From Cryptomeria japonica (taxonomy: Eukaryota; Streptophyta; Pinopsida; Cupressales; Cupressaceae), in the NCBI RefSeq assembly GCF_030272615.1, contig NC_081408.1, positions 400,423,889 to 400,487,888 on the forward strand: a DNA stretch of 64,000 nt, given 5' to 3'. The notes beneath the pieces are model-generated. The model was given only the letters and a program-made list of their open reading frames with translations. It was not told where the DNA came from and searched no databases. Made by a program: the position numbers and the translations under genes. How positions within the stretch are numbered: position 1 is the stretch's first letter; every line of letters starts with the position of its first letter. Below, piece by piece: positions 47,365 to 58,265 of the stretch.

Positions 47365-49044
47365 CTAACTGGCATAAGTATAATTTATCTTGGCACCTCC
47401 TTTGGTCTTTGAAGAATCACCTTGTTCGTAAACAGGAAAAGGGTCTTTAAATACTTTATGATCTGTATTAGTCAGATGATTCCCAACAACAACTTTACCA
47501 GCATCTATGAGATCTTGAATCTCATGTTTTAGCTTCATGCAATTGTTTATGTTATGACCTTTATTCCGATGGAAGTCACAGTATTCATTTTCTCTCCACC
47601 ATCTTGGTTTGACATCTGGATCATATGGTCTGGAGTTATCTGGTAGTATTATCAAGTTGTTTTCCAATAGCGTTTTGAAAGCGGATTCATATGATTCTTT
47701 GAGAGGAGTAAAATCACGCTTAGGTTTGGAAAGCCAAGGCTTTTCTTTGAACCATTCCTTTGTTTTCTTTGGCAGATTTTCCGCTGCAGGCTCAGCAGCT
47801 TTAAGTGCTTGTGTACCACTAGCCAAGTTGAATATTGTGGATTTTGAGTTGGTTTTGACAGTGTCTACTACTCCATCGTTAACAACATTCTTGTTGTTGT
47901 CTTTGCCAAACTTCCAATACTTGTTCTTCTCTTTAGAGCTAGATCTTGGTTGTTTTTCTTTCCAAGGTGTGATATCTCCCTTGTTTATGAGCACATCTTC
48001 CATTTGAATGGCATTATCTACCATTTTGTTAAATGATGGGTGTACTTGCATTTGTACACTATACTTCAGTTCAGGGACCAAGTTATTGACAAATATATTC
48101 ATTTTCTCAGAGTCTGGGATAGGTCGAGAATACCTAGAAAACATCTTTCTCCAGCGTTGGAGGAAAGTAAGAAGAGGCTCCCATATTTTTTTTTTCGTAT
48201 TGCAAAGCTTGATCATAGTCATAGGATGTCGAATGTTGTATGAGTAGTGTTGTAAAAATAGTTGGATTAGTTCTTCAAATGTTTTTATTCCCTTGGGTAG
48301 ACTTGAGAACCATTCCATTGCTTGACCCCCTAAACTCCTTGGGAAGAGGCGCATGAGGTATGTTTGATCATGCATGAACTCCATACAGGCAACACAAAAC
48401 TCTCTAACATGATCTTGAGGATCTGAGGTACCATCATACTTATCAAATTTTGGGATCTCCACTCATGAGGGAAATGGAGGCATGTATAGATTCTTGTCAA
48501 ATAGAAAGGGACATATTGTTTCCAGAGAATATTGTTTTGGGGACTTGTCCTTATTCTTCAGTTCTGTGACCTCCATTCGTAAGGCTAGTAATTGTTTGTG
48601 TACCATGAGTATAGGTGATTCTTTCTTTTTAGTAACAAGTGTTTGAACATCATATCCAGTAGGAAGTTTGGCACCTTGCTTTGCTAGTTCTAAGAAATAG
48701 TCTTCCTTCTCTCGGGTCATGATAGCTTTCATCATTTTTCTAAAGTCTTTGTCCTTTTGATAGTCATGAATTTCTTTTTCTGGAGGTTCAGTGTCTTCAT
48801 CAGCCTCACTTGATGATGAGAAATCATTATCATTTTCGAGAATGTTATTATTGTCCTTGTTTCCATCATTGTGTCCCATCTCATATATAGTGGGAGATTT
48901 AGGCTCATCAAAAACTGGTCTGCCTGATGACGACAGTATGTTAGTGAGTAGATCCCCTTCGTAAAATGGATTGTCGGTGTATGAAAAGGGTATTCCTTTG
49001 CCTTTGGCTTCTTTCTTATGAGAACTGCTGGTTTGTGTAGGCAT
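47365..49044 (-). pseudogene. Element B gag (nearly intact)
   Basis: The ATG at 49044 gives MPTQTSSSHKKEAKGKGIPF. The first 193 codons end in one stop just before the conserved EIPKFDKYDGTSDPQDHV. The second open frame (48462-47365, 365 codons) has REFCVACMEFMHDQTYLM, GGQAMEWFSSLPKGIKTFEE, LTFLQRWRKMFSRYSRPIPD, and a C-x2-H-x4-H-x4-C knuckle (CDFHRNKGHNINNC). Only one stop separates the halves. Length, about 560 residues, is normal for the lineage. Confidence 0.9.
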
Positions 49045-49149
49045 TTTTATGGATTAGTGCGACCTAAAGTTGTTTGTGATGTAGAGGTCAAGATCAAATT
49101 CAGAGCTAGTTGTTCTATTTAGAGTATTGTTTGGGAGAAACAACTGAGA

Positions 49150-49355
49150 TTCAGTCTAATTTTAGGAATGATCTATCCTGTATAAGATGTTTATCTAAGT
49201 TGATTCTAAGAGTAGTGTAAGATTTCATCTTGTTTCAGGAACGATCTATCCTGTATAAGATGTTTATCTAAGTTGATTCTAAGAGTAGTGTAAGATTTAG
49301 TCTTGTTTCAGGAACAATCTATCCTGTATAAGATGTTATCTAAGTGACTAAAAAT
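49150..49355. repeat. 73-bp tandem repeat in the gag leader of element B
   Basis: atctatcctgtataagatgt recurs at 49171, 49244 and 49317, a spacing of exactly 73 bases, in about 2.7 near-identical units. Confidence 0.95.
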
Positions 49356-49499
49356 TTGATAGGTAGTTTATTGAACTAGCTGAAAGATGATCGACCAAAT
49401 CATGCAACGCAAATGGTAGAGGTACACTGTCTTGATTTGTTTATGCTCAGGGAAATTGATAACCAGTATTATGTTCGTTGTAAGTTGTTTTTAGGAAAA

Positions 49500-49830
49500 T
49501 TTGACTATTCTGTTATGACAAAACCAGAGACTCATACGACAGAATTTTTTGAACTGGACGATAATTTAGTAGCTAGAGGATGACAAAAGTTATGTTTCAT
49601 ACGAGTTGTTGCCTCGTACCGTACAACAATAGGTATGTGCAGGATGACAAAATAATCAGAGCATTTCTGTTTCGTACGACACAGGATACAGAACTAGATG
49701 AAAATGACTCATACGACACAGGATCAAGTGTAGAACGACAAATCAGAAGACTCGTACGACACAGAATCAGGTGCAGCGCGATAAATTATCAGACTCGTAT
49801 GACTGTTCACAGGACAGAGCCTAGAAATTC
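49500..49830 (-). repeat. TCGTACGA-type repeats in the gag leader of element B
   Basis: Variants tcatacgacag, tcatacgagtt, tcgtaccgtacaac, ttcgtacgacac, tcatacgacac, actcgtacgacac and tcgtatgac occur, many with acaaaa beside them (TTTTGT on the minus strand). A further group lies at 51170-51300. Confidence 0.85.
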
Positions 49831-49879
49831 TGAGTTTTTTGATTGCTAAGTATGATAATTGAGTATGACCAATTCTGAG

Positions 49880-50155
49880 ATGGACTGATTTTTGACCAAG
49901 ATATAGAATTTTGACTAAGGATAGACTAGTTTCTGACACGAATAGAGTTTTGACTTAAGATGGACTAGTTTCTGACACGGACAGAGTTTCGACTTAGGAT
50001 GGACTAGTTTCTGACACAGACAGAGTTTTGACTTAGGATGGACTAGTTTCTGACACGAATGGAGTTTCTACTTAGGATGGACTAGTTTCTGACACGGACA
50101 GAGTTTCGACTTAGGATGGACTAATTTCTGACACGAACAGAGTTTCTAATCACTG
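49880..50155. repeat. 39-bp tandem repeat in the gag leader of element B
   Basis: The unit ggactagtttctgacacgga plus cagagtttcgacttaggat repeats about seven times with small differences, spacing close to 39 bases. Confidence 0.95.
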
Positions 50156-50642
50156 AGTTGGTTTCTTGTCTTCTCCAATTTCGGTATTTCAGTTTTTTTT
50201 GTTTCAGGGATGAAAACACAAAAAACAAGTAGTATGTATAGTGACTCCAATCACAGTATGCAAAACCCTAAGGAATTTGGTGAGGAAAGAGAACCTTTGC
50301 TTGTAGACTCAGGTACACACCGAATAGCTAATCAGAATATGACCGCTAACTCTCACGCAATGGATTCTCAACACCGTATTATCCGACTCCAAACACTAAT
50401 GGGGAAACGAAATGACAAGTATCTTGGGAGTGTTACTATCTCTCTTGCACAAAGATTATCCCCCTTTCAGAGATGAACCGGGTAGCTTCTAATTTTAATT
50501 GGAATTAGTCAGGGATCCATTCAGCATGTCGAGGTATAAACTCAATTAAGAGGCCTCCCAGCCTTGAAAACCAAGGTTTAATATACCCGAAGGTACGAAG
50601 GAGAGCTATTCCCAAGCACTGTCGTTGACTTGATTTTCATCA

Positions 50643-50710
50643 AATCACATTTATTTTATAGTGGTTTGGAGTACTTGGCATCTAGCCATTTCCACTTAGG
50701 TCATTCCCCC
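50643..50710 (-). other. Conserved leader block of element B
   Basis: It matches A 30672-30745 despite unrelated surrounding repeats. See the A entry for the shared motifs. Confidence 0.65.
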
Positions 50711-51379
50711 CACACTGGTTGTAACGGCTTTAAGAGTTTTTCAACCCCTCGGGAGGGCAGGCCTGCTAAAGATGTACAAATCTCAAACAAAGAAAAAGCC
50801 TCAAGGGTTTGGATTTCTGATTGTCTAGAAAAAGACAAGAGCATACTCTCCTACATCTCAGAATCTTCCAAAAAGCACGAAAGACAGATTTGTTCTTTAA
50901 CCAGATAGCAAGTTAGGTTCCTAAAAATGAATTTAAAGAATACACGATGTTTAGTCAATTCTCCTTAGGCAACCTGCAAAGACAACGAATCAGTAGTCAT
51001 ATTGTCTTTGTGTGACAAGCATATTCTTTGACAAGAATTCTACAAAAACTGATTAGGCTGTAAAAAATTCTGAGATAGACAGATAAACAGTCAGGGTCAG
51101 TCGTCAGAATAATCAATAAAAAATCATGAAAATTTGCCTCTTTTTTTTACTTTTTTATCAGAAAATACAGAGTCGTACGACAGTATGAAAACTTGTACGA
51201 TATAGGATCCCAACTCTTACGAGATAGGATTCCAGTTCGTACGACACCTACATTTTGTCATTTCAGCCTGTGGGAATTGTCGTACGAGATGTACAGACGA
51301 AAAATCAAAAAATCTGAAATCTGAAAAATAACAAAAAAATAAGAAGTCAGTCTTGGAGGCCAAAAAAATGTAGTCTTCT

Positions 51380-51397
51380 GCCCCATGGTGGGTGCCA
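51380..51397 (-). other. Primer binding site of element B
   Basis: The minus strand reads TGGCACCCACCATGGGGC, four bases inside the LTR end. It differs from the A PBS at two of 18 positions (GC/TG and A/G). Confidence 0.8.
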
Positions 51398-51401
51398 GAG
51401 A

Positions 51402-52496
51402 TATGTGTGTGAAAAAGTGGTTTGTATTTGTAAGCACAACACTTCAATTAAGTCATTATATGCATGGTTAGTAATCAATAATCAATAAATAATAAACCAT
51501 AACAAAGTGACTAATTGCCTTCTAAAAGATGCAAGTATAAGATTGCTCTCAAATTTTTATAAGCAATACCAGTGACTAGACTACACCAAGACAAAGGATT
51601 TAATCTATATGATATTAACTATATGGATGCAAGATGGATGAATAATTCAAGCAATAATGAATTCGAGCAATATGGATTCAAGCAATAATGGATGCAAGTA
51701 ATATAAAAAGCACAATGATCTTCAATGACTCCAGATTAAAATCAGCGTAATAATAATCTCCAAGTGTGTTCTCAAAAATCTATGGGGTAAATTGGAATGA
51801 GAGCTGAAGACTAAATTTATAGAGAATTACAAAAGAAAAAGCTCAATTTAGGATTAATTGAAAATAATTGAGAAATCGGGTTTAGTTAACCTTGAGATAG
51901 ATTCCAATTATAGTTTAATTCAAATGCATTCAAATTAGAAGTCCAAGTTGCATTGGAAATAATAATAAATTAATTCCATGCATTTGTGATAAAAATAGAT
52001 AATTCTTTTATTTATTCAAGAAAAGAGTCTTTTCAATGCAACTGAACTTCTTTTTCTGAAAAGCTTTGAGTTCCAATTTTAGAGAATAATCAATAATTCA
52101 ATTTAATTGCTTTTATGATTTCAAGTTCTAAATTTAGAAAAAGAAATAATATCTCAAGTTTGATTTCTCTCTCAATTCAATTCTTTTTGTTTAATTTCAA
52201 TTCAACTCTTTCTTTGCAATTAATTCCTCTTTTGTGATAAATTAATTCCTTTTGCATGATTAAATGGCAAATGTATTAATTAATTAAATATGCAAAATTA
52301 AAATAGAATATTTGATCAAAATGATATTCTTGGAAATGATTCAATTAATTAAATGAATATTTAATTAATATTGAGTAATTGATTTGTCATGTGAATAATG
52401 TGCTCAAGATTGATTTAATTGCCTTTGGTTAGGACCTTGGTGATGTTGTCGAGATTAGGGGCCCATGGTTTAGATGACCATTTTTAGGGTATTACA
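51402..52496 (-). repeat. 5' LTR of element B
   Basis: It pairs with 34936-36042. Both copies have TATGTGTGTG at the inner plus-strand end, so the 3' terminus on the minus strand is CATA, not the usual CA. Confidence 0.95.
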
Positions 52497-52501
52497 AGTA
52501 C
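52497..52501. repeat. Target-site duplication of element B, right copy (agtac)
   Basis: It pairs with ggtac at 34931-34935, one mismatch. Confidence 0.7.
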
Positions 52502-53232
52502 CACTTTATCAGAGAAAGTCTCTCCAATATAGTCGCCTTCTCCACTTGGTCCATCGGGTATTGAGGTGACATAATTTAGGACTTCCCGATGACATCACTA
52601 TAAATACACCACCCCATCAGTTGTCGGCAAGAGTTTCACCGATAACCCCATCGAGTATCAGGATAACGTTTTTTCTTCATTGTCGATAGTATGTGTTACT
52701 TTGATGACTCCGAATTATTATCATATCATCACCATAACTCTCCCTGATGGATTACCACTAAGTCTCACTTCTTCACGCCGCTCACGCCTTTTAGGAAACA
52801 TCGTCGGCATGAGTTATTTCGATCAACATACTCCATCCTCCTCGAGTGATCTCATCGGGATGACTTATGTCGATAAGAAGAATTTTGCATTTTTTACAAA
52901 AGAAGCCTTTCTCCATGGATGCAAATTTTAATAAGCATACCGAAAGGTTTCTCCCACACCATTGACATATTTGAACAAGCTCACAACCCTGCTCTATGCT
53001 GATCTTCCAAAAAATGCTCTTGCAATGAGACTAATTGTGAAGATGAGGATTATCAGAACGCCATTTCACTCAACACTTCCCTTGAATATGCCCAAGTGAT
53101 TCCTTTTCATGAAGACACTGCAAATATATCTCTTGTACATACAATCCAACAATAAATGCTCTTATGATGGAACTATATGCAAAAAGCATCCATATGTAGC
53201 ACACAAATATTTTGTAAAAATATGTGCTAACA
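52502..53232 (-). repeat. 3' LTR of element D, U3 start piece
   Basis: On the minus strand it begins TGTTAGCACATATTTTTAC at 53232 and matches the E LTR from 10610. It includes CATCGG-type repeats at 52540-52900. B interrupts it at 52501. Confidence 0.85.
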
Positions 53233-53383
53233 GTGGCTCTTTCTGGGGATCTATGTTCTTTTTAAGGACATAGCAAGATCTCAGCCATCTCTGGAAAGCA
53301 GACCAAAATAGAAAATTGAAAACACATAACAGAAAACAAAAGGAAAACTATATTACTATGATACAAGAAATATTCCCTGATTA
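53233..53383 (-). other. Untranslated end of element D between integrase and 3' LTR
   Basis: Only 151 bases separate the integrase stop from the LTR, with purine-rich CCAGAAAGAGCC next to it as a weak PPT candidate. D therefore has no room here for a PMD gene. Confidence 0.6.
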
Positions 53384-54620
53384 TCAAGAGAAGAAATGCT
53401 TGAGGTATTGAGCATGGACTGGAAATTCCAACACTTCACCATCAGTATCTTGCAAGTAATATGAGTTTTCTCCACTTTTTTTCAAGATGATATAGGGTCC
53501 TAGCCAGAGTGCGTCAAATTTTTTATGTTTTCCTTTGTCTTGGTCCCTGGCATTCCATATAAGTACCCATTCTCCTTCTTCAAAATTTCTATCACAAGCC
53601 TTTTTATCATGTAAAGCCTTAACCATCTGTTGCCTCTGAATTTTTCTTTCCTGAGCCTCTTTTCTATACTCATCCAACTCAGCCAATGCCATCAACCTAT
53701 CCCCCATGAATTTTACTTCTTCTGAACACTCCTCTTTAACAAATTTATAAACTGGAAGCAAATTATTCAAGGGTAATCTTGCTTCTTTTCCATATACAAG
53801 CTCATATGGAGCAAATCCTATGGACTTCTTGACTGTCACTCTATCAGCCCATACTGCTAAGATCAATTTTGAATCCCAAGCTCTTTTATTATCACCGAAC
53901 ATCCTTTTAATAATCTTCAACAAGTTCTTATTGCTTGATTCTGCTTGTCCATTTCCTTGGGGATGGTAAGGTGATGAATAGGACAAAGTGATGCCATAAT
54001 TTTCACAAAAATCAAAGAATTCCTTGGATCTGAAACACATCCCATTGTCCACCACAATCTTCTGAGGTACTCTAAATCTGGTCAGAATATTTTCCAAGAG
54101 AAACTTTGTCACCACTTTGCTTGTAGCCTATCTTGTTGGAATGGCTTCAACCCACTTAGTAAAATAATCAGTAGCCACCAAAATCCATTTATACCCACCA
54201 CTAGATTTGTTTTCTATTTCCCCTATGAATTCAATAACCCACATCTAGAATGGTTCTTTTGTATGCATGGGTCTGAGAGGAATAGCTCCATTATACTTAA
54301 GCTTCCCTGAAAGTTTTTGACATGCTTCATATTTTCTGATATAAGCATGACAATCCTTGAAAACTTGGAGCCAATAATAATCGGCATTAAGAATTTTATG
54401 AGCAGTGGTTTTGGTTGAGAAATGGCCTCCACATACACCTTCATGCAAGTCTTTTAAAACAGCAGATGCTTGATACTCATCTAGACACAATAAGAGAATA
54501 CCATCTCTATTTTTCCAGTATAAATCTCCATTAAGTAATACATACCTAGATGTTTGAAGCTTTAAAGCTATTTTCTTACTATCATTTAAACTATCATGAC
54601 ACTTCATGTATTTCAATTAA
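53384..54620 (-). pseudogene. Element D integrase
   Basis: 54616-54245 has the zinc-binding region (HEGVCGGHFSTKTTAHKI, then YEACQKLSG where the second Cys pair has lost one Cys). After a stop it continues WVIEFIGEI, where the first catalytic Asp is Glu, and ATDYFTKWVEAIPT. The open frame 54115-53384 (243 codons) has IVVDNGMCFRSKEF (second Asp), YSSPYHPQGNGQAESSNKNL (Glu), APYELVYGKEARLP and the GPY-type LWLGPYIILKKSGENSYYL, ending LKHFFS. It differs clearly from A/B integrase and belongs to another sublineage. Confidence 0.88.
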
Positions 54621-54930
54621 TAAACAATATTTGTATACCAAGGCCACCTCTCAATGCTCATTTGTGCATCTTCCAACTCTATTTGATTTACCTATGTTGC
54701 TTCAAGATTGGATTCTCCATCAATTTTGCTAAACCCTGACCCCTCACCAACTTTGTGATCTATATATCAATATTGAATTCTTAGATCTGGTTTATCTATC
54801 TGTATCTCCTTCCAGTAGTCTCTGATTGCCCAAAGATGTCTTTAATAGCAGCATTTGGTACATATGTAATAACAATGGCACCAACCAGGTAGGGTCTGAA
54901 AGCTTTTATGGTTTTCACAAGAGCATAAGC

Positions 54931-55338
54931 CTATTTTTCATTTAAATCATAGTTCAACTCAAATGCTTGCAATGTTTTGCTAAAGAATGTCATTGGTTGT
55001 TCATGGCCCTCATCATTCTTTTGTAACATGATAGAAATAATAGTATGGAATGAAGCAAATGAAAACACTTGGAAAGGCTTAGAGAAATCAGGGGATTTTA
55101 ATACAAGGGCTTCCTTGATGGCTCTTTTGATGTTTACAAAAGCTTCAAGAGCTTCATTAGTCCACTTTATTTCAGCACCCATTTTCAACATTTTAGCAAT
55201 ACGTTTTATAATTTTAGAGAAGTTTAAAACAAATCTTCTTACAAAGTTACTTTGACCAAAAAAAGATTGAATTGCCTTAACTATTTTAGGGATTTGAATC
55301 TTATCAATAGTAGCAATCCTTTCTGGATTGATTCTCAC
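54931..55338 (-). pseudogene. Element D RT connection and gypsy-type RNase H
   Basis: It reads AIQSFFGQSNFVRRFVLNFS, IKWTNEALEAFVNIKRAIKE, VLKSPDFSKPFQVFSFASFH, then MLQKNDEGHEQPMTFFSKTL. The first catalytic Asp of RNase H is absent (FSFAS). The downstream part to 54621 (ALVKTIKAFRPYLVGAIVIT, then degenerate sequence) is broken by stops. Confidence 0.8.
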
Positions 55339-55347
55339 ACCATCTTT

Positions 55348-56316
55348 TTAAACAATATGACCTAACAATTTCCCTTCAGTAACTCCAAAATGACACTTTA
55401 TGGGATTTAAAGATATGCCATATTCTAATGCTCTAATAAAGATTTTTTCTAGATCATTACAATGGTCTTCTTCTTTTTTAGAATAAGCAATCATATCATC
55501 CTGGTAAACTACCAAGATAAAATCAATCAGCCCCTCAAAGGCTACATCCATAGCCCTCTGGAATGTAGCTCCTGCATTTGTCAGTCCAAAAGGAATCCTA
55601 GAATAGACATAGGTGCCCCAAGGTGTGGTGAAAGTAGTTTTGAACTTTTCTGCTTCCCTAACTTTGACTTGATTATAGCCTGAGAAGCCATCCATCATAG
55701 ATAACAATTCATTTCCAATGACTTTCTGCAAAAGAGCCTCCATGTTAGGTAAAGCATAATTATCTTTTAAAGATGAAACATTTAAATTCCTAAAGTCCAC
55801 ACACGGTCTGATATCACTATACTTTTTCCTGACTGGGACCAAATTGGACACCCATGTCGAGTGCCTTATGGGCTCAATAATACCAACATTTCTCATTTTC
55901 ATCGGCTCTTCTTTCATCTTGGGAGCCAAAGTAGGGATTATTGGCCTTTTCTTCTATCTGAAAGGATTTGCATCATTCTTTAAGGGTATCTCATGCTAGA
56001 ACAAGTCTTCCCTATATTCTTTAAGGTCATCTTATGACCAAGCGAAAACATGCCTGCACTTTCTTAGCAAATTAATCAATACTGTTCTGATTTTTGGTGT
56101 GAGCTCTTTTCCAATATATACTTCTCTTGGATTGCTTTCACTTCCCAAGTTTATTTTTTCAACATCCTCACATCCTCTTGAATTAGGTCTGAAACTTGCT
56201 ATATCTTTATCATCAAACATTCTTTCAACCTCTATCAATCCTTTTAGGATTTTATTTATTTTCAGCTGCAACACCTCTTGCCCAAGTATAGTCCCCTTGT
56301 CATCCTTGTCCTCCAC
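55348..56316 (-). pseudogene. Element D reverse transcriptase
   Basis: 56316-56032 is the RT lead-in (VYIGKELTPKIRTVLINLL, KCRHVFAWS). After three stops, 55929-55348 gives VGIIEPIRHSTWVSNLVPV, RPCVDFRNLNVSSLKDNYAL, NELLSMMDGFSGYNQVKV, TTPWGTYVYSRIPFGLTNAG, ATFQRAMDVAFEGLI, and the active site VVYQDDMIAYS with both Asp residues. NPIKCHFGVTEGKLLGHIV follows. It is RT of a Tat-like sublineage with YQDD. Confidence 0.9.
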
Positions 56317-56349
56317 AAGTCCATTCCACTCAATCCGTTGGTGCTCATA

Positions 56350-56889
56350 CTAATTCTCACAAAATAAAAACTTTAGCAAATCCTTGTCATCATCAAATAC
56401 TTGCCAACTCTTTATATTGTCAGGGACTGATGGTCTGGTCTTAATTTCTACTTGGGTAATATCATCAAATAGGATATCATTATGTTTGATCGCCAGGTTA
56501 TCCATGAAGTCTACCAAAATGTTATTGTACCTTTCAATCCAATTTATGGAGAAAGCATCGAAGAGTTCAATGTAATCCCAAACCTCATTCTTGTAGCTTC
56601 TTAATTTTGCATTTTTTGTAGTAAATTTGCCTCTAATTTGTGAAATAGCTAATTCTAAATCACCATAAACTGTTAGTAACTTAATGCCATGTTTATTTGC
56701 TATTTTAAGTCCTAATAAAAGGGCCTCATATTCAGGAATATTATTAATACACTCAAAAGCTAACAAGAATGAGTATTTAAAAGATTTTCCATTAGGTGAA
56801 ATAAGTACAACTCTTGCTCCATTTCCATCCTTACTATAGGCACCATCAAAATACAATTTCCAAATTAAATTGTCATTTTGTGTAATCAT
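56350..56889 (-). CDS. Element D archaeal-type RNase H, located upstream of RT
   Basis: 179 open codons with no stop: LIWKLYFDGAYSKDGNGARV (first Asp), NIPEYEALLLGLKIANKHGI (Glu), LLTVYGDLELAISQIRGKFT (Asp), RYNNILVDFMDNLAIKHNDI (Asp). It lies 45 bases after the protease frame and before RT, while in A and B the equivalent lies between gypsy RNase H and integrase. Active-site residues are complete. Alternative: an in-frame part of a continuous pol now broken on both sides. Confidence 0.88.
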   Translation of the reverse strand: MITQNDNLIWKLYFDGAYSKDGNGARVVLISPNGKSFKYSFLLAFECINNIPEYEALLLGLKIANKHGIKLLTVYGDLELAISQIRGKFTTKNAKLRSYKNEVWDYIELFDAFSINWIERYNNILVDFMDNLAIKHNDILFDDITQVEIKTRPSVPDNIKSWQVFDDDKDLLKFLFCEN

Positions 56890-56933
56890 TTTTGTAATTT
56901 TATCAACTTTTTTAAAGGTTTATAAATGCTTAC

Positions 56934-57350
56934 CTAAAAGTTGTCCATATCTGAGTGGCAAAAACAAGTCACTTCATCTGGATTAACCTCTTCTATGAGG
57001 TAGGGAGATCTTGGTTCTTTGTTTATCCTCACCTTTGTCCCTTTCACTGGAATAGTGGCATATGACAAGTCAAGTTGGACATGTCCACCCACCAAGTTAG
57101 ACCACGGTCTGGACAACAACATCCCATAGTTCACAGGCACTTGTACAACTGTGATATCTATCTTGTATGCAGTGTCTAGGTAGGCTAGGAATTTGAACTC
57201 AACATCCTTCATAATTCCTACTACAAAAACTGACCTATTGTCCATGGCATAGCACTTAACGTAAGGTGTATCAATATGCATTCCCAATTATCTCATGACG
57301 TCCTCTAGCATGATATTTACTACTGCTCCTGAATATATCATGCAATTTTT
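56934..57350 (-). pseudogene. Element D aspartic protease, active-site Asp lost
   Basis: Upstream of the 117-codon frame the active-site segment reads CMIYSGAVVNIML, where the usual D in DSG is Tyr. It continues GMHIDTPYVKCYAMDNRSVF, YKIDITVVQVPVNYGMLLSR, PWSNLVGGHVQLDLSYATIP, typical of the retropepsin second half in Ty3/gypsy. The protein cannot be an active protease. Confidence 0.8.
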
Positions 57351-57391
57351 TAGCATTTTTGTGTTTATCAGCAGTGTTAGATAGAAAGGAT

Positions 57392-58265
57392 CTACCTGTG
57401 TGAGATTTTTGGTAATAGAAGTACCAAGATACACAACAGGAGGATCTTCTTTTGATTTATTACTTCTAGCAGAGGCATAGATATATTTACTTGAGACAAC
57501 ACCTGAGACATGAATGAATTACTATTTGAAGTGGGATTACTTAATTTCTTCTTCTCCATGGGCTTAATTAGTTTTGGCATTTCTTCTTTCTTGGCCTATT
57601 CTGGTATTGCTTCCTTTCCGTTTTTGGCATTTGCATCCTTTCTTTTGAAAGTGTTGTCTTTGTTCCCATCTGGTTTTTTTAATTTTGGCAAACACACTTT
57701 CTGGGTTTCCCTTCTCATTATTTACATTCCTATTTCTCAGCTGATAATTTATCTTAACTTGTTCTACTACTGCAATAGTGAAGGCTTTCTTTTCTTCCTC
57801 AGTTAAGTTCCTTAGTGAAGGCAATGTATCATCCTAAAATTAGATATAATTTTCAACGTCTCATTCTTGTAATATGGGAATTTTATTACTTCTAGCAGAG
57901 GCATAGATATATTTACTTGAGACAACACCTGAGACATGAATGAATTACTATTTGAAGTGGGATTACTTAATTTCTTCTTCTCCATGGGCTTAATTAGTTT
58001 TGGCATTTCTTCTTTCTTGGCCTATTCTGGTATTGCTTCCTTTCCCTTTTTGGCATTTGCATCCTTGCTTTTGAAAGTGTTGTCTTTGTTCCCATCTGGT
58101 TTTTTTAATTTTGGCAAACACACTTTCTGGGTTTCCCTTCTCATTATTTACATTCCTATTTCTCAGCTGATAATTTATCTTAACTTGTTCTACTACTGCA
58201 ATAGTGAAGGCTTTCTTTTCTTCCTCAGTTAAGTTCCTTAGTGAAGGCAATGTATCATCCTAAAA
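57392..58265 (-). repeat. Tandem duplication in D gag-pro region (426-bp period)
   Basis: 57456-57839 and 57882-58265 are nearly identical 384-base copies with 42 bases between them. Each encodes LRNLTEEEKKAFTIAVVEQV, then KINYQLRNRNVNNEKGNPES. Only a few bases differ, so the duplication is younger than the element or occurred shortly before its insertion. Confidence 0.95.

Larger units (their letters stand above)
49045..51379 (-). other. gag leader of element B (gag to PBS), non-coding
   Basis: About 2.3 kb. It holds three repeat systems (49150-49355, 49500-49830 with 51170-51300, and 49880-50155) and the conserved leader block at 50643-50710. No ORF is convincing. Confidence 0.6.
34936..52496 (-). 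mobile_element. Element B: complete Tat-type Ty3/gypsy retrotransposon
   Basis: It spans 17,561 bp with an LTR pair (34936-36042, 51402-52496), PPT, PBS and near-perfect TSD. The plan is the same as in A: minus gag to IN from 49.0 to 41.2 kb, and a plus-strand PMD gene at 37229-39596. A and B are distinct families: LTRs and leader repeats are unrelated, while proteins are clearly homologous. Confidence 0.95.

Noticed and set aside
47609-48007. 132-codon plus ORF
   Set aside because: It lies opposite the B gag frame, which has clear homology.
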